Assembly: GCA_900541785.1 (NCBI GenBank)
Contig: UQKY01000003.1
Location: 1 to 64,000, forward strand
DNA from: an uncultured Collinsella sp.
GTDB lineage: Bacteria > Actinomycetota > Coriobacteriia > Coriobacteriales > Coriobacteriaceae
DNA length: 64,000 bases
Direction: 5' to 3'
This document shows positions 23,190 to 30,853 of the stretch, in pieces. Every line of letters starts with the position of its first letter. Position 1 is the first letter of the stretch. The translations under genes and the position numbers were made by a program. The notes under the pieces are model-generated. The model was not told the DNA's origin and searched no databases. It saw nothing but the letters and a program-made list of their open reading frames with translations.

Positions 23190-23316
23190 GGGGCGGCCGT
23201 ATGTTTTCTTTCCGGCGCATTCCGCAGGACGCAAGAAGCCCTCGCCGCACGAAGTGCGCAGCGAGGGCTTCTTGCATGTCCGAGGACGCGCCGGAAAGAA
23301 AACATACGGCGGCCCC
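23190..23316. repeat. Long nested palindrome, conserved-core family (copy B)
   Basis: A 127-base hairpin starts 24 bases after the ppc stop codon on the minus strand. Arms CCGTATGTTTTCTTTCCG (23197-23214, continuing GCGC) and the complement ending at 23309 pair perfectly, with GGGGC/GCCCC outside. The blocks GCGCATTCCGCAGGACGCAA, CGCACGAAGTGCG and TTGCATGTCCGAGGACGCGC are identical to copy A at 20143-20267, but the inner stem is GAAGCCCTCGC/GCGAGGGCTTC and the outer stem is unrelated in sequence. Confidence 0.85.
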
Positions 23317-23340
23317 GGACAACGACTACAGGGCTATCGA

Positions 23341-26166
23341 TTACCCCGTGTTCTGCAAACCCGCCGAGACGCCGGTCACAGTCGAAAGAATCAGGCTCAT
23401 GTACTCGGCCTTCTTCTCCTCGGCCATCTCGTCCTGGTTCATACGCACCTCGCGAAGGGCGCGGACCTGTGCGATGGACAGGGCGTCGACGTAGGGGTTA
23501 CGCACGCGAACGGCGCAGCCGAGCACGCGGCGGCGCTGCAGCGGCCACTCGTCACCGACGATAGCAAGGACCCACTTACGCGTGAGCTGCATCTCGGTGA
23601 AGACCTTCTCGGACAGATCCTGCCGATCGCCCAGGTGCAGATACATCTTGGCGATGCGCTGATCGGTCTTAGCGATCGACATCTCGATGTTGTCGATAAA
23701 GGTGCGGAAGAACGGCCACTCCTGGTAGGCAGCCTTAAGCTGGTCCAGATCGCCAAACTGCTCGCAGGCGGTACCCAGGCCGTACCAAGCGGCCAGATTG
23801 ATGCGCGCCTGGCTCCAGCTGAAGATCCACGGAATGGTACGCAGGTCGTCGAGCGACTTGGCACCCAAGCCGCGCTTGGCGGGACGCGAGCCGATCGGCA
23901 GCAAGCCGACCTCGGTCAGCGGCGTCACGGTCGAGAACCACGGTGTAAAGTCCTCGGTGTTCAGCAGGTCCAGATAGCGCTCGTGGCTTGCGGCGTTGAG
24001 CTTCTCGGCCATATCCCAGAACTTCTGCGTGGTCTCGGTGTTGGTCTTCTCGACACTCGGGGCCGACTGCAAAAGCGTTGCGGCGGCAACGGACTCAACA
24101 TGGCGCTGAGCCAGCGTGCGGTTGCCGTAACGGGCAAAGATGACCTCGCCCTGCTCGGTGAGCTTAAAGAAGCAGTTGACCGAACCCTTGGGCTGAGCCA
24201 GCACGGCCTTGTTGGCCGGGCCGCCGCCACGGCCCACGGCACCGCCGCGACCGTGCATGAGCACCAGGTCGATATCGTTCTTCTCTGCCCACTTGGCGAT
24301 GCGCTCCTGCGCGGAGTGCAGCGCGAGCATGGCCGTGGTAGGACCGGCATCCTTGGAGGAGTCGGAGTAGCCCAGCATAACCTCCATGCGGCGGTTGGTC
24401 TGGGCAAGGCGCTTCTGCACCACGGGCAGCGTGAGCATCTGGTCGAGCACGTCGACGCAGCCCTCGAGGTCCTCGAGCTGCTCGAACAGCGGGATCACGT
24501 CGAGCTCGGGGACATCCTCCTCGTGTGCAAAGGACAGGTGGGCAAGCTCAAAGACGTCGGCCACATGCTGGGCGCTCTTGGTGAACGAGATGATATAGCG
24601 GTGCGCCATCTTCTTGCCGTAGCGCTTTTGGATGGAGCCGATGGCACGGAAGGTGTCGATGACCTCGCGCGTCATGGGCTGCAGGTCGCCATGGATACCG
24701 TTCTCGTGGATATCCTTGAGGGCGCGGGCATGCACCACGGAGTGCTGACGGAACTCCATCTCGACCATGTGGAAGCCGAAGGACTCGACCTGCCAGATGA
24801 TGGTCTGCACCGGACCGTAGGCGGCACGGACGGCACCGCAGGCAGCCAGCGAACGCTGGACGACACGCAGGTCATCCAGGAACTCATCGGCGCTGTGATA
24901 CATCGTGTCGGTGATACGACGCACGGTGGCGTTCAGACGGTCGGCCATGACGAGCATGACGGCGCGATGCGGCTCGTGCTCGGAGATCAGCTCGGCGCGG
25001 GCCGTGTACCGAGGGCTCATCTCGACCTGATGGTTCCACAGGTTAATGAGCTCGGCCGACGGCTTGCTGTAGGTGGCCTCGAGCGTGAGGTTGCGGCCGA
25101 TGTGGCGGCACTTGTCCTCGAGCTTGAGCACCATGTGCGTAAAGTACTTGGCGGCGACCTCACGGCTCACCTTGGCGGTGACGTTGGGGTTACCGTCGCG
25201 GTCGGAACCGATCCAGCTGCCGGGATGGAAGAACGCCGGGCACAGCGGCGGCACAGTACCGGCCTTGTCGCCCAGCACCCAATCGTCAAAACGACGATAG
25301 ATAACGGGGATAACGTCGAACAGCGTGTTATCGAAGATGTCGATGATGGTATCGGCTTCCTCGACCGGCGTGGGCTTCTTGAGCGCGATGGGGCTCGTAC
25401 GCACCAGGGCGTCGATCTCCTGCAGCATATGGCGCTCGTTCTCCACCAGGTCGGAGCCGCCCAGACGCGGACGCTCCTCCAGCAGGTTGGAGATACGGCG
25501 GATCTTGCCCTCGACGGCCTTACGACGGGCCTCGGTGGGATGTGCGGTAAAGACAGGGTGGAACTCGAGCTTGTCGAGCAGCTCGTTGGCACCCTCGACA
25601 CCCAGCTCATTCACCAGCTGGTGATAGGCAACGGTAAGCTCGTTGGCGGGATCGACCTCGGTATCGGTCGACGCACCGGCCTCGCGCTCGCGCAGCTGCG
25701 CCACACGGTAGTTCTCCTCCGACAGGTTTGCCAGATGGAAAAAGCTCGTAAAGGCGCGGACAATGACCTGCTGCTTATCGAGCGGCAGGCTGTCGATCAA
25801 ATCGACGACCTCACGAAATGCCACGGCAGTGGGCTCGTCGGCGGTGGGCACGCCCTGCTCGTCGACGGCTTCGTCGGCAGCGCAGGTACCGGGGTTGCCG
25901 GCATTGACCACAATCTCGGCTGTCAAAATCTTGTCGAACAGGTCCGCGATCTCGGGATCATACTCGCTAAGCACACGGCGCTCCAGGCGCAAGAACAGCG
26001 CCAGATTGTCGCGCAGCTCCTCGGGGATCTCGATCTCGGCGAGACGCTCCCTGGACTCGGCATTCGAGCCGATTCGGTTAACGAGGCGGTTGACCACGGC
26101 AGCGACGCGCGCCGCGGCTTCGGGTACAGACTGGTTGCTTAGGTTCTCAGCCACGTTTCCTCCCAT
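23341..26166 (-). CDS. ppc: Phosphoenolpyruvate carboxylase
   Basis: A 941-aa cytosolic enzyme that carboxylates phosphoenolpyruvate with bicarbonate to oxaloacetate, replenishing C4 acids. Signature regions are FTAHPTEARR (catalytic His, about residue 208), GYSDSSKDAG (about 590), the mobile loop MHGRGGAVGRGGGP, and the C-terminal QNTG that completes the active site. Length is typical. The ATG at 26166 has GGAGG only one base upstream, while a GTG four codons later (26154) has GGGAGG at good distance, so GTG may be the true start. The gene is monocistronic and followed by the palindrome at 23190-23316. Confidence 0.97.
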   Translation of the reverse strand: MGGNVAENLSNQSVPEAAARVAAVVNRLVNRIGSNAESRERLAEIEIPEELRDNLALFLRLERRVLSEYDPEIADLFDKILTAEIVVNAGNPGTCAADEAVDEQGVPTADEPTAVAFREVVDLIDSLPLDKQQVIVRAFTSFFHLANLSEENYRVAQLREREAGASTDTEVDPANELTVAYHQLVNELGVEGANELLDKLEFHPVFTAHPTEARRKAVEGKIRRISNLLEERPRLGGSDLVENERHMLQEIDALVRTSPIALKKPTPVEEADTIIDIFDNTLFDVIPVIYRRFDDWVLGDKAGTVPPLCPAFFHPGSWIGSDRDGNPNVTAKVSREVAAKYFTHMVLKLEDKCRHIGRNLTLEATYSKPSAELINLWNHQVEMSPRYTARAELISEHEPHRAVMLVMADRLNATVRRITDTMYHSADEFLDDLRVVQRSLAACGAVRAAYGPVQTIIWQVESFGFHMVEMEFRQHSVVHARALKDIHENGIHGDLQPMTREVIDTFRAIGSIQKRYGKKMAHRYIISFTKSAQHVADVFELAHLSFAHEEDVPELDVIPLFEQLEDLEGCVDVLDQMLTLPVVQKRLAQTNRRMEVMLGYSDSSKDAGPTTAMLALHSAQERIAKWAEKNDIDLVLMHGRGGAVGRGGGPANKAVLAQPKGSVNCFFKLTEQGEVIFARYGNRTLAQRHVESVAAATLLQSAPSVEKTNTETTQKFWDMAEKLNAASHERYLDLLNTEDFTPWFSTVTPLTEVGLLPIGSRPAKRGLGAKSLDDLRTIPWIFSWSQARINLAAWYGLGTACEQFGDLDQLKAAYQEWPFFRTFIDNIEMSIAKTDQRIAKMYLHLGDRQDLSEKVFTEMQLTRKWVLAIVGDEWPLQRRRVLGCAVRVRNPYVDALSIAQVRALREVRMNQDEMAEEKKAEYMSLILSTVTGVSAGLQNTG

Positions 26167-26316
26167 TCCTCCTTCTATGCACGTAACATGCGGTATTCAT
26201 TATAGGCGCTTGAGAAATACTTTCGACACTGATTGCGCTTTACCACACAAAAGTATTTTCTGCATTGCAAAGGTTTTTGCCCTAAATGGTCGTATTTCTC
26301 GGTGGGCGGCATACGT

Positions 26317-26356
26317 AAACGGGGGCATTCCGCATAAAAGCGAAACACCCCCGTAA
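26317..26356 (-). terminator. Terminator of hisS
   Basis: ACGGGGG and CCCCCGT pair, extended by weaker pairs around GCATTCCGC/GCG, and on the minus strand the stem is followed by TTTACG. It lies 55 bases after the hisS stop. Confidence 0.6.
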
Positions 26357-26411
26357 CAATCGCTCTCCATGAGCAGGGCACGTTAGCAGGCCCGAAGCTC
26401 AAAAAGATGCG

Positions 26412-27725
26412 CTACAGGCGCTCGCGAACCGCCTCGACGACGTTGTCCAGATCGGCGAGCACCTCGTCATGGCTCTGCATGTCGCGCACTTTGACCTTGC
26501 CGGCGGCAAGCTCGTCGCCACCCAGGACCAAGATGAGCTTGGCGCCTACCTTATCGGCTTGCTTAAACTGGGCCTTGAGCGAACGACCCTGATAGTCGGC
26601 CTCGGTCACGATACCTGCGGCGCGAAGCTCCTGCGTAATGGCAAAGACGTTCTGACGCAGCTCCTTGCCGGCGTTGGCGACATAGACGCACGGGGCCTCA
26701 TCGGCACCCAAATCGCTGCCAAAGGCCTGCAGGGCCAGCAGGGCGCGCTCAAAACCGACAGCAAAGCCGACGCCCGCCGTGGGCTTGCCACCCTCGAGCT
26801 CGACCAGGCCATCGTAGCGGCCGCCGCCGCCGATGGAGCCGACGCCGGCGCCAGGGGCCTCGACCTCAAAGACAGTACGGGTGTAGTAGTCCAGGCCGCG
26901 CACCAAGGTGGGATCCTCGACATACTCGATACCGGCGGCATCCAGATAGCGCTTGACCTGCTCGTAGTGCTCGCAGCACTCATCGCACAGGTTGTCACCC
27001 ATCAGCGGAGCCTCGGCCATGATCTCGCGGCAGTGGTCGTTCTTGCAGTCGAAGGCACGCAGCGGGTTGAGCTCGGCGCGCTCGCGGCACTCATCGCACA
27101 TCTCGTCGGCGTGATCGAGGATGAACTGTTTAACCTGCTCGCGATAGGCCGGACGGCATTGGGCATCGCCCATCGAGTTAATGAGCAGACGGAGCTTGGA
27201 AAGATCGAAGCCCAGGCGCTTGTAGAACTCCATGAGCATGATGATGCACTCGGCGTCTGCCGCCGGATCGGGAGCGCCAAGCCACTCGATGCCCACCTGG
27301 TGAAACTGGCGCAGACGACCCTTCTGGGGACGCTCGCCACGGAACATGGCCTCGGCATAATAGGCCTTAAACGGCGTGGAGCCCTGGGGCACCAGGTTGT
27401 TCTCCACGACGGCGCGCACCACGCCGGCCGTGCCCTCGGGACGAAGGGCCAGGCGCTGCTTGGGCTTAAGCTTGGTATCGGTGCCTTCGGTAAAGACGCG
27501 CTCCAGGTTGGCACCGCTAAACACGCGGAACATCTCCTTGCGAACGACGTCGGTCGACTGGCCGATACCGTGGACAAACACGTCCACCTGCTCGATCGCG
27601 GGCGTCTCGATGGGCTTAAAGCCAAACGGCTCGAACACGCCGGCCGCAATCTGCTGCATCTTTTGCCAGGCGCGCATCTCGGCGCCGATAAGGTCGCGGG
27701 TTCCCTCCGCCTTCTGTGCCTGCAT
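26412..27725 (-). CDS. hisS: Histidyl-tRNA synthetase
   Basis: A 437-aa class II synthetase that charges tRNA-His. Motif 2 region is LRPEGTAGVVRA, the HisA-type histidine motifs are LVRGLDYYTRTVFE and GGGGRYDGLV, and the C-terminal anticodon domain begins near PCVYVANAG. An insertion between motif 2 and the histidine motifs carries two CxxC-like pairs (ADEMCDEC, GDNLCDECCEHYE) that could bind zinc. The ATG at 27725 has AAAGGTG eight bases upstream; a TTG two codons earlier is less likely. Confidence 0.96.
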   Translation of the reverse strand: MQAQKAEGTRDLIGAEMRAWQKMQQIAAGVFEPFGFKPIETPAIEQVDVFVHGIGQSTDVVRKEMFRVFSGANLERVFTEGTDTKLKPKQRLALRPEGTAGVVRAVVENNLVPQGSTPFKAYYAEAMFRGERPQKGRLRQFHQVGIEWLGAPDPAADAECIIMLMEFYKRLGFDLSKLRLLINSMGDAQCRPAYREQVKQFILDHADEMCDECRERAELNPLRAFDCKNDHCREIMAEAPLMGDNLCDECCEHYEQVKRYLDAAGIEYVEDPTLVRGLDYYTRTVFEVEAPGAGVGSIGGGGRYDGLVELEGGKPTAGVGFAVGFERALLALQAFGSDLGADEAPCVYVANAGKELRQNVFAITQELRAAGIVTEADYQGRSLKAQFKQADKVGAKLILVLGGDELAAGKVKVRDMQSHDEVLADLDNVVEAVRERL

Positions 27726-27790
27726 GGGCAAACACCTTTCTTTTGTATCGCGTCATAGGTAGTGGACATTATACGGCACAAAGCAGCAAC

Positions 27791-27978
27791 GCGGCGGCGC
27801 GTCTGACCGAACGAGGGTATGGGGGCTCGTTCGGCCAGACGCGCCGCCGCTGTTTGTGATCCGTTTTCCTCCGTCCCCTTCGGATCACGTGATCTGTTGG
27901 GGACGGAGGAAAACGGATCATTTCGTAGGCCCGCCTTGGAAACCGAATGATGGTACGAGCATCCATTCGGCTTCCAGG
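27791..27978. repeat. Three consecutive long hairpins upstream of hisS
   Basis: Hairpin 1 (27791-27850) has 25-base arms GCGGCGGCGCGTCTG-CCGAACGAG with one mismatch and a ten-base loop. Hairpin 2 (27857-27920) has perfect 22-base arms that begin TGATCCGTTTTCCTCC, with the palindrome GATCACGTGATC in its loop. Hairpin 3 (27934-27978) pairs CTTGGAA-CCGAATG with CATTCGG-TTCCAGG. None is coding. They lie between the MFS remnant and hisS. The function is unknown; a role as REP-like elements or structured leader is possible. Confidence 0.75.
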
Positions 27979-28023
27979 GCAGCCACGGGCAGAACGGGGC
28001 GAACGGAAAAGAGCGACGGGCGT

Positions 28024-28200
28024 CTACTCCCCCGCCACGCTCGCGCGCAGCTTGGCGGCGATGGGCTCGGATGCCAGCAGGAACACGAGCATGACCGCGG
28101 AGCACGCCAGGCACACAATCCAGGTGCTCGCAAAGGAGCCCGTGGCATCGAACAGCACGCCCGAGACGATGGCGCCGGTAGTGCCCAAGATTGCCTTGAA
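28024..28200 (-). pseudogene. C-terminal remnant of an MFS transporter
   Basis: The frame encodes about 58 residues resembling the last helices of a major facilitator superfamily permease (GTTGAIVSGVLFDATGSF, WIVCLACSAVMLVFLLA) and a normal-looking C-terminus. The N-terminal ten or so helices are missing. The break coincides with the left arm of a palindrome at 28177-28262, beyond which the M20 gene begins, so a deletion or insertion at that palindrome probably truncated the gene. It is not expected to be functional. Confidence 0.7.
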
Positions 28201-28262
28201 AGACAAGGGCATAGGCCTTATGGCCATGCCCGCAGGCTTGAAAGGCAAGGTTGGGCACTACC
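28177..28262. repeat. Long imperfect palindrome at the 3' end of the M20 gene
   Basis: GGTAGTGCCCAA (28177-28188) and TTGGGCACTACC (28251-28262) are perfect inverted repeats, and TTGCCTT, GGGCAT and GGCC pair further in, giving roughly 80% paired arms of 41 bases around TTAT. One arm contains the stop codon of the M20 gene and the other reaches into the MFS remnant. Confidence 0.75.
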
Positions 28263-29553
28263 GCTGGTCGGCGATATAGCCCAAAGCGACTGCCGCATAA
28301 GCCGCGGCGCCGAGCGGCAGCTCGGCATCGCTAAAGCGTGCCTTGGGATGGTGCTGAGCAAAATGCTCGTCCGTATCAGTCACGGCAGCGCCCACGGTAA
28401 AGTACGCACTCGGGATCTCGCTCGAGATCAACGCGAAGTCCTCGCTCGCCATGGCGTGGAACAGTGGCAAGAAGGCGGACTTGGGCAGCACCGCGCCCAC
28501 GTAGCCAAGCGACGCCTGCGTCATGTCGTCATCGAGTACGAGCGGGGGAACATCCGAGAGCGTCTCGATAGTCGCCGGCGTACGATAGGTCGTGGCCACG
28601 CCTTTGACGACCTCCGCGATGCGGGTCTTGAGGTGCTCCATGAGCTCGACGTCGAAGCCACGCAGCGTTCCCTCGAGCACACAAGTGTCGGGGATGACAT
28701 TTGCGGCCTGACCGCCGGCGAACTTGCCAACGGTCAGTGCGACCTCCTTGGCCGCCGGCACTTCGCGAGCGATGAGCTCCTGAAGCGCCAGGTGCACATG
28801 GACGCCGGCCGTGATGGGGTCGATGCAGATCTCGGGGCTCGAGCCATGGCCGCCCTTGCCCTGCAGCGTGATGCGAAAACCGTACACGCCCGAGAGCGCC
28901 GGGCTGCCGTAGAGCACCAGGCCAAGCGGCGACTGGCTATTGACATGCATAGCAAAGGCGACCTGAGGACGCGGGTTCTGCAGCAGACCGTCGGCGATGG
29001 CGGCGCGGGCACCCTCAAAGGTCTCCTCGCCCGGCTGGAACAGCAGTTTGACGGTTGCATTGGCGTCGATAAGCTCGGCCTCGCGGGCCTTGAGCAGGCG
29101 TGCCGCACCAAGCAGCGCCGTCGCGTGCATATCGTGACCGCAAGCATGCATGCAGCCGTTCGTAGAGGCGAAAGGCTCGCCGGATTCTTCGGCAACGGGC
29201 AAGGCATCCATGTCGCCACGCAGCATGATGACCGTACCGGCCTGTTCGTCCGTGCAGACGCCATTGCCCTGGGCCGCGGCGGCACCGACGCCGACAAGGC
29301 CCACAACACAGGAACCATCGACGAGCGTGGCAAATGGGATGTCCATCTCGGTCAGGCGCGCTTGAATATACGCAGAGGTCTGCGGGAGGCTATTACCCAG
29401 CTCGGGCATCTGGTGTAAATCGTGTCGCCACGCAGCGAGCTCGTCTGCAAAAGCCTGAGCTTCTGCAACAAGACCGTCACCGATAGCGGCCTGCGCCGCC
29501 GCGGTGGCCTTGGGCGCTGATTGCGGTTGAAGATCGGACAAAGCTGGTGCCAT
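28258..29553 (-). CDS. M20-family amidohydrolase
   Basis: A 431-aa metal-dependent amidohydrolase of the N-acyl amino acid/IAA-amino-acid hydrolase group (M20D). Metal-binding elements are MLRGDMDALPV, MHACGHDMHATALLG, the catalytic Glu pair in FQPGEETFEGA, and the C-terminal MASEDFALI. It probably removes acyl groups from amino acids or small peptides in the cytosol. ATG at 29553 is chosen because GGAGGG lies six bases upstream; an earlier ATG at 29607 lacks a site. The stop codon is inside a long palindrome. No partner gene is adjacent. Confidence 0.9.
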   Translation of the reverse strand: MAPALSDLQPQSAPKATAAAQAAIGDGLVAEAQAFADELAAWRHDLHQMPELGNSLPQTSAYIQARLTEMDIPFATLVDGSCVVGLVGVGAAAAQGNGVCTDEQAGTVIMLRGDMDALPVAEESGEPFASTNGCMHACGHDMHATALLGAARLLKAREAELIDANATVKLLFQPGEETFEGARAAIADGLLQNPRPQVAFAMHVNSQSPLGLVLYGSPALSGVYGFRITLQGKGGHGSSPEICIDPITAGVHVHLALQELIAREVPAAKEVALTVGKFAGGQAANVIPDTCVLEGTLRGFDVELMEHLKTRIAEVVKGVATTYRTPATIETLSDVPPLVLDDDMTQASLGYVGAVLPKSAFLPLFHAMASEDFALISSEIPSAYFTVGAAVTDTDEHFAQHHPKARFSDAELPLGAAAYAAVALGYIADQR

Positions 29554-29631
29554 AGATGCCCTCCAGTATCGTTTTTGCAGCAAGCACTTTGATAGCATAA
29601 AGTGCAAGGTACTACTTTAAGGGCGAGGCAT

Positions 29632-29658
29632 AAAAAATGCCGCCCCGGGAGGGCGGCG
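29632..29658 (-). terminator. Terminator of the DMT transporter gene
   Basis: GCCGCCC and GGGCGGC form a stem with a five-base loop; on the minus strand it is followed by ATTTTTTATG. It lies 12 bases after the stop codon of the neighbouring transporter. Confidence 0.85.
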
Positions 29659-29669
29659 CAACAAGTTGT

Positions 29670-30653
29670 TTACAATTGCGGGCGCGGCTTTCGACGCAAA
29701 AAATCGAAGTGAGTCTCGCTCAAGATAATCGACAGGAAGATGAGCGCGAAGCCGGCGAGCAGGCGCGAGGTGAGCGCCTCCCCCATCAGCAGCACCGAGA
29801 ACAGCACACCCGAAGGCGACTCCATCGAAAGGAGCAGCGAGCCCGTCGAGGCCGGGACATGCGCCAGGCCGACGTTTTGGATGAGCAGAGCCGCGCATGT
29901 GCAGCCCACCGAGAGAAACGCCATCGCACTGATAAAGCTCGGCGTCCACACGGACAGAGGCGCTTGGGTCTCGAATAGCAGCGACGTTGCCAGGCTCAGC
30001 ACGCCGTTGCCCACAAACATCCAAAACGTGATGACGTTGATGTCCATTTTGCGACCGTACTTGGCAGTCACCGCCATCTGGATGGCGAAAAAAGCCGCAC
30101 CCGCCAGCGTAATGACGTCACCAATGTTGAATTCAACGCTATCGAGTGCGACGAGGCCAATGCCCGCTAGGCACAGCAGCGCGGCACCCAAGTTGTAGCG
30201 CGTGAGCTTTTCGCCGCTCAGGAAATAGCTCGCAAACGGCACAAGGATGCAATACGTGCCCGTCAAAAAAGCATTCTTGCCCGCCGTAGTATGTGCCAGA
30301 CCGACCGTCTGCAACGCATAGGCCGCCCACATGAGCACGCCCATACTCAGGCCAACGATCAGGTTGCGAGCGTTGAGGTGCGCGATGATGCGCTTGTGGA
30401 AGACGACAAACATGACCAACGCTGCGGGCAGAAAGCGTACATAGAGCAGTTCAAACACCGGAATGGTGCCGAGTGCGTCCTTCATAGTGGTAAAGGAGTA
30501 GCCCCAGATGACCGCCACCGAAAGGAGCAGAACCTTCCAGAACAGCGGCGAGCGAGCGCCGGCGCCGCGGGAGGTGCCGCCCGCGCCCAGGTCCTCGCGA
30601 GCAACAGGGCTATCGGGCAAGTTTTCGATTTCGTTGGCAGCGTATTGGGCCAT
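29670..30653 (-). CDS. EamA/DMT-family metabolite exporter
   Basis: A 327-aa inner membrane protein with ten predicted helices in two EamA repeats (about residues 38-170 and 180-312). The repeats begin LLLSVAVIWGYSFTTMKDAL and VITLAGAAFFAIQMAVTAKYG. Such drug/metabolite transporters export amino acids or other metabolites; the substrate cannot be told. A 35-residue soluble N-terminus precedes the first helix. It has its own terminator and no operon partner. Confidence 0.88.
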   Translation of the reverse strand: MAQYAANEIENLPDSPVAREDLGAGGTSRGAGARSPLFWKVLLLSVAVIWGYSFTTMKDALGTIPVFELLYVRFLPAALVMFVVFHKRIIAHLNARNLIVGLSMGVLMWAAYALQTVGLAHTTAGKNAFLTGTYCILVPFASYFLSGEKLTRYNLGAALLCLAGIGLVALDSVEFNIGDVITLAGAAFFAIQMAVTAKYGRKMDINVITFWMFVGNGVLSLATSLLFETQAPLSVWTPSFISAMAFLSVGCTCAALLIQNVGLAHVPASTGSLLLSMESPSGVLFSVLLMGEALTSRLLAGFALIFLSIILSETHFDFLRRKPRPQL

Positions 30654-30720
30654 GGAACATCCTCACACTCAAACTGGGCGTGGTGTCCGCACGCGTATGG
30701 CTGCGTGCCGCCTCATGGTC

Positions 30721-30760
30721 AAATAAAAACGGGGCGCACCGGACCCCCGGCACGCCCCGC
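30721..30760 (-). terminator. Terminator of the YhgE/Pip operon
   Basis: CGGGGCG (30730-30736) and CGCCCCG (30753-30759) form a GC-rich stem followed on the minus strand by TTTTTATTT. It lies 95 bases after the stop codon at 30854. Confidence 0.75.
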
Positions 30761-30853
30761 TACTGTATCAACAACCAAGCGGCACACGCAATTCACTACG
30801 CTAAAGCATCGGCAGAGCACACCTCGATGTTCCGGTAACGCCACGCTGTTGCG

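Noticed and set aside
23254..26142. A 962-codon plus-strand frame opposite ppc
   Set aside because: Phosphoenolpyruvate carboxylase motifs on the minus strand are complete; the opposite frame has no motif and starts inside a palindrome.
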